From CAYZMH01 sp964479445 (GTDB lineage: Bacteria > Bacteroidota > Bacteroidia > Bacteroidales > GCA-2748055), in contig CAYZMH010000027.1 in NCBI GenBank assembly GCA_964479445.1, forward strand, positions 1-33,598: DNA of 33,598 nucleotides, in the 5' to 3' direction. Below are positions 1 to 7,593 of this stretch, in pieces; position 1 is the first letter of the stretch, and each line of letters starts with the position of its first letter. The position numbers and the translations under genes are program-made. The notes beneath the pieces are model-generated. The model was not told the origin of the DNA. It ran no database searches and saw only the letters and a program-made list of their open reading frames with translations.

Positions 1-496
1 CATTGCCGGTATGGGTTTTGGGGCACGGGTGGTGGCACGCACCAACAAATTGAAAGACCGGGGTATCAGCAATCCCACCCTCTATCTGCTCAATATCTTC
101 ACGAGTCTGCTCAGGTACCGTTCCGTGAAAACGCACCTGAGGCTGGACGACAGTGATGTACTTTGCGATGTATTCAGTCTGAACATCGGCATCGGCAAAT
201 ACAACGGGGGCGGCATGATGCAGGTGCCCCATGCCATTGCCGACGACGGACTCTACAGCATAACGCTGATCAAGAAGATGGGGAAGCTCAATGTGCTTGC
301 CAACCTGAAGCGGCTTTACAACGGGAAAATCACCAACCACTCCAAGGTGGAAGCGTACACGGCCAGGAATGTAACAGTGAACTCGCCCACGGACCTGCAC
401 CTGGAGACCGACGGTGAAACGCTGGGTCACGCTCCCCTGGAGTTCCGGATCATCCCGCGCAGTCTCCAGGTAATCACCAATACCATCTCCGCCTAA
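1..496 (+). CDS. Diacylglycerol/lipid kinase family protein, C-terminal part (5' truncated by window)
   Basis: The reading frame is already open at base 2, so the gene starts outside the window and only about 164 C-terminal residues are visible. The fragment matches the C-terminal beta-sandwich half of the YegS/DgkB/BmrU lipid kinase family, which phosphorylates diacylglycerol or related lipids at the inner membrane. The clues are a NIGIGKYNGGGM stretch, then PHAIADDGLYSI, and near the end LETDGE, the usual strand order where the C-terminal domain packs back on the nucleotide domain. The catalytic N-terminal half with the GGDGT motif is not in the window. The stop codon overlaps the end of the opposite-strand cyclase gene by 4 bp, so the two are tightly convergent. 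The family call is secure; the substrate is unknown. Confidence 0.85.
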   Translation, partial: IAGMGFGARVVARTNKLKDRGISNPTLYLLNIFTSLLRYRSVKTHLRLDDSDVLCDVFSLNIGIGKYNGGGMMQVPHAIADDGLYSITLIKKMGKLNVLANLKRLYNGKITNHSKVEAYTARNVTVNSPTDLHLETDGETLGHAPLEFRIIPRSLQVITNTISA

Positions 497-1587
497 TCCT
501 GCCCCAGGGGCACCTTCTCTATCTCGAAGAGTTTGGGCCAGTATTTTCCCGTCACAAAGATGCGGTCGTTTTTACTGTCCCAGGCAATGCCATTTAGCAC
601 ATCGGTACGTGCGTTGCGGTCGCGGTGCGAGAGGATTCCCTTGAGGTTGATGCGTCCCTCCAGTTTGCCGGTGACCGGATCTATGATCACGATCTCATCG
701 GTGAAATAGCGGTTGGCATAGATCTTCCCGTTGATGTATTCCAGTTCGTTAAGGTTGTCCACCCTGCCATCGGGTCCGTACACCTCGATCTGCCGTTTCA
801 CCGTAAAGAGTTCGGGCTCCATGAAGTAGATTACGTGGGTTCCGTCGCTCATGATCAGCTCCTCCCCGTTATGGGTAAGTCCCCACCCTTCCCGGTTCTG
901 GTAATAGACCTTTTTTATCTCCTCGAAGGTATTGGGATCGTAGATGAAGCAGACCTGTGCCTTGTAAGTAAGCTGGTAGAGTTGATCCCGGAAGATCGTG
1001 ATGCCCTCCCCGAAGATCTCGGCGGAATTGTTACGGATTTTGATCACTTCACCGGTCTCCAGTTTTACCTTGCGTATGGATGACTGCCGGGGCTGACCGG
1101 TCCCCTCGTAAAGCCACCCGTCGTTGTAGATAAGTCCCTGGGTATAGGCCTTTACATCGTGGTTGTAGGTATTCACCACCCGGTAGCGGTAGCGCACCGG
1201 ATCTATATCCGAGAGGAGGGTCACCCCGCGGCTGTGATTCTCATGCCGTTCACCCTGCAGGTAGAGCTTCACCCTCACACTTGCCTTACCGGGAAGTGCA
1301 TCCGAAGTGGCGATATAGACCGTATCGGTACCGTTATAGGTCATCACTGCCTTACCCCGCAGGTATACCGTAGCCGAGTCTGCCTGCACCGTATCGGGCA
1401 GCTGGATGTGAACCGGGATCTCCTCGCCCAGGGTTTTCTGTTCGTCCTGTGCGGGTAGCGTCATCTGAGCTGTTTTCTGCGGAAGCTGTTCCTGCCTGTC
1501 CGTTGTGCGCCGGGTTGCCTCCCGGTTATTGCAGGATATCACGAAGAGGGCTGCCACGAGGGGCCAAAAAAAGGTATAGCGTTTCAT
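493..1587 (-). CDS. Glutaminyl-peptide cyclotransferase-like lipoprotein
   Basis: A 364-residue exported protein. The N-terminus is a lipoprotein signal ending in VISC (Cys19), so it is probably anchored in the periplasm or outer membrane. Residues about 40-125 look like a beta-sandwich of the kind found before this domain in Bacteroidota. From about 135 on it matches the plant-type/bacterial glutamine cyclotransferase family (beta-propeller): YTQGLIY, LYEGTGQ, EIFGEGI, GWGLTHNGEELIMSDGT, NELEYINGKIYANRYFTD and LNGIAWD. Family members cyclise N-terminal glutamine to pyroglutamate on secreted peptides. This fits T9SS-bearing Bacteroidota, where many exported proteins begin with Gln after signal cleavage; that link is inference. 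The HAD hydrolase gene lies 13 nt upstream on the same strand, suggesting co-transcription. Confidence 0.85.
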   Translation of the reverse strand: MKRYTFFWPLVAALFVISCNNREATRRTTDRQEQLPQKTAQMTLPAQDEQKTLGEEIPVHIQLPDTVQADSATVYLRGKAVMTYNGTDTVYIATSDALPGKASVRVKLYLQGERHENHSRGVTLLSDIDPVRYRYRVVNTYNHDVKAYTQGLIYNDGWLYEGTGQPRQSSIRKVKLETGEVIKIRNNSAEIFGEGITIFRDQLYQLTYKAQVCFIYDPNTFEEIKKVYYQNREGWGLTHNGEELIMSDGTHVIYFMEPELFTVKRQIEVYGPDGRVDNLNELEYINGKIYANRYFTDEIVIIDPVTGKLEGRINLKGILSHRDRNARTDVLNGIAWDSKNDRIFVTGKYWPKLFEIEKVPLGQD

Positions 1588-1600
1588 GGGATTGAAAAAG

Positions 1601-2017
1601 TTATCGTCCGAATAACCGCCGGAGCAAGGATTTCCGGCGGGGAAGGTTTCTCATTTCATTTTCCAGGGTAGGTTGCTGACCGGGGTTAAGCATCTGCCAT
1701 ATCTCTCCCCATCCGGGCAGGCCGCCCACATTGCGGTCGTCGATATAGACATCGGCATGGATCTTACGGCTCATGGTTTTTTTATCAAACTCCTCCTCGG
1801 GGTAATTCTTATTCACCGCGTAGAACTCCACCCCGTTCTTACGGCAGAACTCCACGGCCTCCTCCAGCTCCTTCCCGCTCCGGTAAGTCCAGAGGATCAG
1901 CTGGTGGTGATCCTTCTGCAGGGCCTTCAGGGTATCAAACGCGAAAAGTCTTTCCCGCCCGATGGCCGGGTACTTGTGCTCCACGATGGTCCCGTCGAAA
2001 TCAACTGCTATGATCAT
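1601..2017 (-). CDS. Small HAD-superfamily hydrolase
   Basis: A 138-residue cytoplasmic protein beginning MIIAVDFDGTI. This is HAD motif I, with the nucleophile Asp6 and the acid/base Asp8. ILWTYRSGKEL supplies the motif II Thr, KKTMSRKIHAD is the motif III lysine region, and VYIDDRNVGG is the acidic motif IV. There is no large cap domain. Length and spacing match the short BT0820-type HAD proteins common in Bacteroidota, whose physiological substrate is not known to me. It is the first gene of a probable two-gene unit with the glutaminyl cyclase 13 nt downstream. The C-terminal tail is arginine-rich (RRKSLLRRLFGR) and may bind nucleic acid or membrane, but this is speculative. Confidence 0.8.
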   Translation of the reverse strand: MIIAVDFDGTIVEHKYPAIGRERLFAFDTLKALQKDHHQLILWTYRSGKELEEAVEFCRKNGVEFYAVNKNYPEEEFDKKTMSRKIHADVYIDDRNVGGLPGWGEIWQMLNPGQQPTLENEMRNLPRRKSLLRRLFGR

Positions 2018-2062
2018 AAGCCTGTTTTGAAATCAGTTCAATTCTATCGCCGCAAGCTGCAC

Positions 2063-2078
2063 GGGAGCTATCGCTCCC
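2063..2078. other. Perfect inverted repeat (GGGAGC-TATC-GCTCCC)
   Basis: A 6-bp perfect stem with a 4-base loop lies in the 194-bp gap between the HAD start and the cysK stop. On the minus strand it sits about 135 nt past cysK and within the possible leader of the HAD gene. There is no T-run after it on the minus strand, so it is not a standard intrinsic terminator. Confidence 0.4.
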
Positions 2079-2192
2079 TTAATTGCCAGACAGCCTCTCC
2101 TCCACTTGCCCCACGGGGCCAGGCTGAACAGGTTCCGGAGCCATCCACCCGGGAGCCGGACGCAACCGGATCAGCAACGATGGTACACCTGT

Positions 2193-2200
2193 CAAAAATA
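2193..2200 (-). promoter_or_regulatory. Possible -7 box upstream of the HAD/cyclase genes
   Basis: Read on the minus strand this is TATTTTTG, an exact match to the Bacteroidota TAnnTTTG element. No TTG is visible at the expected 17-23 nt upstream. It lies just past the cysK stop codon and would give a leader of about 170 nt before the HAD start at 2017. Chance is a real alternative. Confidence 0.25.
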
Positions 2201-2211
2201 GGAAAAACCGT

Positions 2212-3123
2212 TTAAAAGAGATCGTTCACCGATAAATATCTTTCTCCCGTATCGTAGCAAAAGGTGAGGACGGTTGCTCCTTTATGAAACGACTCCAGTT
2301 TGGAGGCCACTGCAGCCAGTGAGGCGCCCGATGAGATCCCAAGGAAGATCCCCTCCTCCCTGGCTGCTCTGCGCGCATAGAGGAAGGCATCGTCTTTCTC
2401 CACGGGCACCGTTCCATCGAGGAGTCCGGTCTCCAGGTTTTCCGGGATAAATCCGGCCCCGATACCCATGATACCATGGGGTCCGGGTTCCCCTCCCGAG
2501 ATCACCGGGGAGTCGGACGGTTCCACGGCAAAGATTTTGATACCGGGCCACTCTTTTCTCAGCACCCGGGCCACCCCGGTGATATGTCCGCCTGTTCCCA
2601 CCCCGGTAACAAGGTAGTCGATCCCCCCGGGAAAATCACGAATGATCTCTTTCGCGGTGGTTACCTCGTGGATATGGGGGTTGGCCGGGTTATCGAACTG
2701 CGAAGGGATAAAAGCGTGTGCATGTTTCTCAGCGAGCTCTGCCGCGCGGGCCATGGATCCCTTCATTCCCTCCTCGCGCGGGGTGAGTTCCAGCTCGGCG
2801 CCATAGGCGCGCAGGATGCTGCGCCGTTCCACCGACATGGATTCGGGCATCACCAGGATAAGGCGGTATCCTTTGACGGCCGCCACCATGGCGAGTCCGA
2901 TCCCCGTATTCCCCGAGGTAGGTTCGATAATAACGCTGTCGGTTTGCAGCCTGCCCTGTTGTTCGGCCGCTTCGATCATGGAGAAGGCGATCCGGTCTTT
3001 GATGCTCCCTCCCGGATTTGCGCGTTCGAGTTTCATCCACACCTGGTAGTCGGCCGGAAACAGGCGGTTGATCTTCACATGGGGAGTGTCCCCGATATTT
3101 TCAAGGATGTTTTGAATTTTCAT
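2212..3123 (-). CDS. cysK: Cysteine synthase (O-acetylserine sulfhydrylase)
   Basis: A PLP enzyme that converts O-acetylserine plus sulfide to cysteine and acetate in the cytoplasm. I start at the ATG at 3123 (MKIQNILENIG, 303 residues), because the longer frame needs a TTG start and adds residues that match no family member. NPGGSIKDR holds the PLP lysine (Lys42), TSGNTG (69-74) binds the substrate carboxylate, GTGGHITG binds the PLP phosphate, and GISSGAS lies near the end. Length is normal for the CysK/CysM family. The gene follows cysE with about 49 nt between them, so substrate production and use are paired. I favour CysK because of the adjacent CysE with its C-terminal Ile; CysM-type activity cannot be excluded from sequence alone. 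Confidence 0.92.
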   Translation of the reverse strand: MKIQNILENIGDTPHVKINRLFPADYQVWMKLERANPGGSIKDRIAFSMIEAAEQQGRLQTDSVIIEPTSGNTGIGLAMVAAVKGYRLILVMPESMSVERRSILRAYGAELELTPREEGMKGSMARAAELAEKHAHAFIPSQFDNPANPHIHEVTTAKEIIRDFPGGIDYLVTGVGTGGHITGVARVLRKEWPGIKIFAVEPSDSPVISGGEPGPHGIMGIGAGFIPENLETGLLDGTVPVEKDDAFLYARRAAREEGIFLGISSGASLAAVASKLESFHKGATVLTFCYDTGERYLSVNDLF

Positions 3124-3172
3124 AAGCGTATTGGATTTTCGATTGTTTTTGTTCCGGGTACCCGGAACGAAC

Positions 3173-4012
3173 CTATATGACAAAATCGATGGGAGCCTGG
3201 AAATCTTTATGGTCCTTGACCACGACCCGGTGCTGCCGGTAGACCACCGAGTGGGGAAGGACCGATTCGGTGATCCAGGTGTTCCCGCCCAGGATGGTGT
3301 CGTGTCCGACCACGGTTTTTCCGCCCAGGATAGTGCTCCCCGCGTAGATGATCACATTGTCCTCGATGGTGGGGTGGCGCTTGGTATTGGCCAGCTTCTT
3401 CTCCACCGAGAGGGCACCCAGGGTCACTCCCTGGTAGATCTTCACATTCTTCCCGATCACGGCGGTCTCCCCGATCACGATCCCGGTTCCGTGGTCGATA
3501 AAGAACGGGGTATCGATCTTTGCGCCTGGGTGGATATCGATGCCGGTCTGACTGTGCACGTACTCCATGATCACCCTTGGAAGCACCGGCACCTCCAGCT
3601 GGTAGAGGATATGGGCCATCCGGTACACCGAGATGCAATAGAAGCCCGGGTAACAGAGGATCACCTCCTCCACGGCACTGGCAGCGGGATCGAACTTTGA
3701 GATGGACTCGGCGTCGCTGAGCATGGTCTCGTACACCCCGGGCAACTCCCTGAAAAACGCTTCCGCCACCTCTTCCGGCTTCCGGTTCATGGAGTTTTTG
3801 AGTGAGTAGAGCAGCTCCTTCAATTTGACGTGACAGCGTTCCATTTCGATCCCGATCTCTTCTGCATCCACCTTGCAATTGGATTTAATGGGAAAGAGGA
3901 TATGGATCAGGTTATCCACAAATTCGTGGGTTTTAACCATGGAGGGCACCTCCATGCAGTATCCTTTATTGATCTCACTCAGTTTAAGGGCAAAGTCCTG
4001 AAACTTGTTCAT
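3173..4012 (-). CDS. cysE: Serine O-acetyltransferase
   Basis: Makes O-acetylserine from serine and acetyl-CoA, the first step of cysteine synthesis. The 279-residue protein has an N-terminal helical region (about 1-130). The left-handed beta-helix acyltransferase domain follows: HSQTGIDIHPGAKIDTPFFIDHGTGIVIGE carries the catalytic Asp/His region, and then come hexapeptide repeats VIGKNVKIYQGV, TIEDNVIIYAGS and VVGHDTILGG. The last residue is isoleucine (DFVI). In characterised cysteine synthase complexes the C-terminal Ile of CysE inserts into the CysK active site, so physical coupling to the product of the next gene is expected. The longer N-terminal helical part resembles the EpsC/plasmid-type SATs of Bacteroidota. 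Identity is secure; complex formation is inference. Confidence 0.93.
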   Translation of the reverse strand: MNKFQDFALKLSEINKGYCMEVPSMVKTHEFVDNLIHILFPIKSNCKVDAEEIGIEMERCHVKLKELLYSLKNSMNRKPEEVAEAFFRELPGVYETMLSDAESISKFDPAASAVEEVILCYPGFYCISVYRMAHILYQLEVPVLPRVIMEYVHSQTGIDIHPGAKIDTPFFIDHGTGIVIGETAVIGKNVKIYQGVTLGALSVEKKLANTKRHPTIEDNVIIYAGSTILGGKTVVGHDTILGGNTWITESVLPHSVVYRQHRVVVKDHKDFQAPIDFVI

Positions 4013-4093
4013 GGGTTCCTTTCGGTTTCCGGGTTCATACTTCTTTTTTGTGGCTCCTCTGCAGCTCTCTTGGTTCTAACAAATCCCGCGTGA

Positions 4094-4813
4094 TTATGTT
4101 AACACGATCCGGAAAAGAGAAAGCAAAATATACGTTAAAATCACCAGGGGGAGACCGGGCAGCTGCACCACCAGCAGTATGGCAAGTCCGACCGCCAGGA
4201 TGATATACCGGTACCGGTTGCCCCGGAACCTGAAGTGGTGAAATTTCAGGCTGATCATGGGCAGGGGGATGATCATCATCACCGAGAACATCACCAGGAT
4301 CACCCAGGTGAACCAGATATAGACCGTTTGTCCGTATAACGCCCCGGTGGTCAGGATCTCGTAAAAGATCCCGGTCCAGAACAGGGTATGGGCCGGCACG
4401 GGAAGGCCTGAAAAATGTTCGGCTCTTGTTTCGTGTACACTGAACCGTGCCAGGCGGATCGCCGCGAGGGCCGGGATAAGGAGCGGGGATAGTTGTATGA
4501 CGGGGGCTACCCAGGGTTGGGCGCAGACCGAACCGGGGTCCACCGTTTCGAGTTGGAGAAGAAAGATCTTGTAGACGAACAGGGCGGGGACCACCCCGAA
4601 GCTCACCATATCGGCCAGGGAGTCCAGCACCTTCCCGGTGCGGCTATAGGCATCCAGTTTCCGGGCGGCTGTTCCGTCCAGGAAATCGAACAGGGCAGCG
4701 GCAAGCACCAGGTATACGGCTACCCGGGGTTGATCTTCCAGGATCATCACGATAGCCACACATCCGGCCAGGAGGTTAAGCAGGGTAATGGTATTGGGTA
4801 TGTGCTTTTTCAT
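4094..4813 (-). CDS. pssA: CDP-diacylglycerol--serine O-phosphatidyltransferase
   Basis: An integral membrane CDP-alcohol phosphatidyltransferase of 239 residues that makes phosphatidylserine, the precursor of phosphatidylethanolamine. The family signature DG-x2-AR-x8-G-x3-D-x3-D is present starting at about residue 46: DGTAARKLD, then SRTGKVLDSLADMVSFG. It starts MKKHIPNTITLLNLLAG, the typical PssA first helix, and six or more hydrophobic segments follow. FSVHETRAEHFSGLPVPA resembles the region after helix 4 of PssA proteins. It lies 81 nt upstream of cysE on the same strand and may be co-transcribed; both enzymes use serine, though that may be coincidental. Upstream is the 380-bp gap shared with the divergent oxidase cluster. 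Confidence 0.93.
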   Translation of the reverse strand: MKKHIPNTITLLNLLAGCVAIVMILEDQPRVAVYLVLAAALFDFLDGTAARKLDAYSRTGKVLDSLADMVSFGVVPALFVYKIFLLQLETVDPGSVCAQPWVAPVIQLSPLLIPALAAIRLARFSVHETRAEHFSGLPVPAHTLFWTGIFYEILTTGALYGQTVYIWFTWVILVMFSVMMIIPLPMISLKFHHFRFRGNRYRYIILAVGLAILLVVQLPGLPLVILTYILLSLFRIVLT

Positions 4814-5095
4814 GGAACCGGTTTTGGTGCCGGAAAGTTACACAAAAGGATTGGCAATCGAAAAAGGCCGGAACCCCTGGCAGGTTTCGTTCCGCGTACG
4901 CGATCACCTGCTGCTCATGCTGAGGGTAAAAAAACAGTTCCCCCCTTTTCGGGGGTATGAAAACAATTCCTACATTTGTTGCAGGGAGCTGACTGGTTCT
5001 TACGCAAGTTGAATCTAAATAGGTTGCGTTGCTGCTATTTTTACCGCCTCTAAATAGCCGGATGCCCGGGACTGCAACAGGCTTATACTCAACAT
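4814..5095 (+). promoter_or_regulatory. Gene-poor divergent region with -7 box and alternative hairpins upstream of the oxidase cluster
   Basis: No convincing protein gene lies here. TACATTTG at 4971-4978 exactly matches the Bacteroidota -7 element. The -33 position has only TTTC (4947-4950), so the promoter is incomplete. Just upstream is a C5/G5 inverted repeat (about 4941-4955). Downstream, GCTATTT (5034-5040) pairs perfectly with AAATAGC (5052-5058). A second copy of CTAAATAG at 5015-5022 could pair with the same CTATTT instead, so two hairpins exclude each other. GTTGCAG (4978-4984) is complementary to CTGCAAC (5072-5078), but it overlaps the -7 box by one base, so it may not be fully transcribed if that promoter is used. 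No known riboswitch consensus was recognised. Confidence 0.4.
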
Positions 5096-5197
5096 ATGCA
5101 GGCACTTATAAATTTATGGATCAATAAAAACAGCGTGCTGCAATGGGATCAGTTCGACAAGATATATGTAAATTTCCTCAACCTTATATTTCTATGA
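5096..5197 (+). CDS. Possible 33-codon upstream ORF overlapping the sco start
   Basis: A short ATG frame encodes a 33-residue hydrophobic-ended peptide (starts MQALINLWINK, ends NFLNLIFL). Its TGA stop overlaps the ATG of the SCO gene as ATGA, the arrangement that often allows translational coupling. There is no Shine-Dalgarno sequence, which is normal in this window and so not informative. I recognise no family. It may be a leader peptide, or the overlap may be chance. Confidence 0.25.
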   Translation: MQALINLWINKNSVLQWDQFDKIYVNFLNLIFL

Positions 5198-5967
5198 AAC
5201 AGACTGCAATTTTGCTTGTTTTTTTAGGGGCCTTTCTGACGGTCGCAGGTCAGGGTCCCGGGAACGAAGACCTGGAGGTAGGCGTGGTGGAACACCTGAA
5301 CGATACGGTACCGCTGGATGCTTACCTGTTTGATATCAACGGGGATACGGTGTACCTGGAGGAGTTGTATGACAAGCCCACGTTGATCAACTTTGTCTAC
5401 TACCGGTGTCCGGGCATCTGCTCACCTCTGATGGACGGACTTGCGGAGGTTATTGACAAGTCGGACCTTGTGATCGGGGAGGATTACCAGGTACTGACCA
5501 TCTCTTTTGATCCGCGCGAGTCGAGTACGCTGGCCCAACGGAAGAAGAATAATTACCTCAACCTGATGGAGAAGACCGGGCAGGCTGAAGAGGGGTGGAC
5601 CTTCTACACGGCCGACAGTGTGAATGTGAAGAGGCTGACCGATGCCACGGGGTTCAAATACAAACCCACCGGGAACGACTTTATTCACTCGGCCACGGTG
5701 ATTGTCACTTCGCCTTCGGGAAAGATCACGCGGTATATGAACGGAATTTATTTTCTGCCATTCGACCTGAAGATGTCGGTGATCGATGCCAGTGAAGGGA
5801 AGACGGGTACCACCGTCAACAAGGTACTGCAATACTGTTACTCCTATGACCCGGAGGGACAGGAGTATGTGCTGAATATCACCAAGGTGGCCGGAACGCT
5901 CATCATCTTCGTGGGACTGATCGTGTTCCTGGTGCTGGTGCTGACAAAACGCAAGAAAACTCAATAG
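5194..5967 (+). CDS. SCO1/SenC-family copper chaperone for cytochrome oxidase
   Basis: A 257-residue membrane-anchored thioredoxin-like protein that helps deliver copper to, or reduce, the CuA site of cytochrome oxidase subunit II. I chose the ATG at 5194 because it begins directly with a signal sequence (MKQTAILLVFLGAFL); the longer frame from 5143 adds residues outside any family pattern. The copper ligands are visible: RCPGIC gives Cys72 and Cys76, and FIHSATV gives His165. A C-terminal membrane helix (about residues 228-252) ends in TKRKKTQ, so the protein has signal plus C-terminal anchor topology. It is the first gene of the oxidase cluster, 7 nt before subunit I, consistent with co-expression of assembly factor and enzyme. 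Confidence 0.93.
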   Translation: MKQTAILLVFLGAFLTVAGQGPGNEDLEVGVVEHLNDTVPLDAYLFDINGDTVYLEELYDKPTLINFVYYRCPGICSPLMDGLAEVIDKSDLVIGEDYQVLTISFDPRESSTLAQRKKNNYLNLMEKTGQAEEGWTFYTADSVNVKRLTDATGFKYKPTGNDFIHSATVIVTSPSGKITRYMNGIYFLPFDLKMSVIDASEGKTGTTVNKVLQYCYSYDPEGQEYVLNITKVAGTLIIFVGLIVFLVLVLTKRKKTQ

Positions 5968-5974
5968 CTACCAT

Positions 5975-7582
5975 ATGTCAACCGAACAACAAAACCATCA
6001 GAAGAGCTACCTGGAGGAGAAAGGGGGCCGGAAGGGACTTTTTGCCTGGATCCTCTCCACCGATCACAAACGGATCGGTCTTCTCTACCTCTACTCCATC
6101 ATGGGCTGGTTCTTCATCGGGGCCGCCCTGGGGGTATTGATGAAACTTGAGCTGCTGGCTCCCGGTCAGACCGTCATCGGGGCCCAGGGGTACAATGCCA
6201 CCTTCACCGTGCACGGGGTGATCATGATCTTCCTGATCGTCATACCCGGTCTGCCCGCGGTGTTCGGCAACTTTTTCCTGCCGATCCAGATCGGGGCCAA
6301 GGATGTGGCCTTCCCGAAGCTGAACCTGCTTTCGTGGTACATTTACGTATTCGGCTCCATCCTGGTGATCGCTTCGCTTTTTGCAGGCGACGGTCCGCCC
6401 GATACCGGCTGGACCTTCTATGCACCCTACAGTTTCAAAACAGGGACCAATATGCTTCCGGCCGTGTTGGGGGCTTTTGTGCTGGGGTTCTCCTCGATCC
6501 TCACCGGGCTGAACTTTATTGTGACGATCCACCGCATGCGGGCTCCGGGAATGGCGTGGCTGAAGATGCCGCTCTTCCCCTGGACCCTTTACGGCACTGC
6601 GTGGATCCAGTTGCTGGCCACTCCCATCGTGGGTATTACCCTGCTGATGATCGTGGGGGAGCGGGTCTTCGGCATCGGGTTCTTTGACCCGGCCAAGGGA
6701 GGGGATCCCATCCTCTACCAGCACCTGTTCTGGATCTACTCCCACCCGGCTGTCTACATTATGATCCTGCCGGCCATGGGGGCCATCTCGGAAATCATCC
6801 CCACCTTTACCCGGAAGACCATCTACGGGTACCGGGCGATCGTTATCTCCACTATGGCCATTGCGTTTGTGGGCTACTTTGTGTGGGGACACCATATGTT
6901 CACCTCGGGAATGAGCGGAACGGCACTTTATACCTTTTCCATCCTGACATTTATCGTGGCAATTCCCAGCGCAATCAAGGTATTTAACTGGATTGCCACC
7001 ATGCACCGCGGGGCCATTGAAACGGAGGTACCGTTTCTGTGGGCCGCCTCGTTCATATTTGTTTTTATGATCGGCGGACTCACCGGGCTGGTCCTGGGGG
7101 CACTGGCTACCAACGTGCATGTGCATGACACCGCTTTTGTGGTGGGCCATTTTCACTTTATCGTATTCGGGGGAACCGGGTTTGCATTTTTCGGGGCGCT
7201 GCACTACTGGTTCCCGAAAATTTACGGCCGGATGTACGACAAAAGCTGGGCACGCACCGGCTGGGTAATGTTTTTTATCGGGTTCATCACCCTGTACGGA
7301 CCCATGTTTTACCTGGGGATTACGGGAATGCCCCGGCGCTATTTCGATTACCTGCCCGAATACCATGGTCCGAATATCCTCTCCTCCCTGGGCGCACTGG
7401 TGATGGTAGCCGGATTCTTAATCATGGTGATCAACCTCTTCAAAGCGGTCAGGCATGGTGAAAAGGCGGAAGCCAATCCTTGGGGTGGCACCAACCTGGA
7501 GTGGAGAATTCCCTCTCCGCCCCCGGTGGAGAATTTTGAGGAGATTCCCACCATTGAGAAGGCGACCTATAAATATGACTAA
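5975..7582 (+). CDS. coxA: Cytochrome c oxidase subunit I (A2-type heme-copper oxidase)
   Basis: The catalytic, 12-helix subunit that reduces O2 to water and pumps protons; 535 residues, normal length. Visible ligands are His80 (low-spin heme), His257 and the His306-His307 pair (CuB), and His392/His394 in GHFHF (high- and low-spin hemes). His257 and Tyr261 keep the spacing of the cross-linked His-Tyr pair. The helix VI motif is YSHPAVY instead of GHPEVY. The D-channel glutamate is therefore missing and replaced by the Tyr255-Ser256 pair that defines A2-type oxidases such as the Rhodothermus and Thermus caa3 enzymes. The D-channel entrance Asp110 is kept (IGAKDVAFP). It sits between sco (7 nt) and subunit III (11 nt) in one operon. 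Confidence 0.97.
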   Translation: MSTEQQNHQKSYLEEKGGRKGLFAWILSTDHKRIGLLYLYSIMGWFFIGAALGVLMKLELLAPGQTVIGAQGYNATFTVHGVIMIFLIVIPGLPAVFGNFFLPIQIGAKDVAFPKLNLLSWYIYVFGSILVIASLFAGDGPPDTGWTFYAPYSFKTGTNMLPAVLGAFVLGFSSILTGLNFIVTIHRMRAPGMAWLKMPLFPWTLYGTAWIQLLATPIVGITLLMIVGERVFGIGFFDPAKGGDPILYQHLFWIYSHPAVYIMILPAMGAISEIIPTFTRKTIYGYRAIVISTMAIAFVGYFVWGHHMFTSGMSGTALYTFSILTFIVAIPSAIKVFNWIATMHRGAIETEVPFLWAASFIFVFMIGGLTGLVLGALATNVHVHDTAFVVGHFHFIVFGGTGFAFFGALHYWFPKIYGRMYDKSWARTGWVMFFIGFITLYGPMFYLGITGMPRRYFDYLPEYHGPNILSSLGALVMVAGFLIMVINLFKAVRHGEKAEANPWGGTNLEWRIPSPPPVENFEEIPTIEKATYKYD

Positions 7583-7593
7583 ACCCACGAACC

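Noticed and set aside
4981..5080. Leader region considered as tmRNA or a known riboswitch because of GGAGCTGACTGG
   Set aside because: The matching tmRNA 3' half is absent, and no cobalamin, TPP or SAM riboswitch consensus was found.
5978..7366. 462-codon open frame antisense to oxidase subunit I
   Set aside because: It shows no domain or signal pattern, and the plus strand encodes an unmistakable subunit I. GC-rich coding bias explains the open antisense frame.
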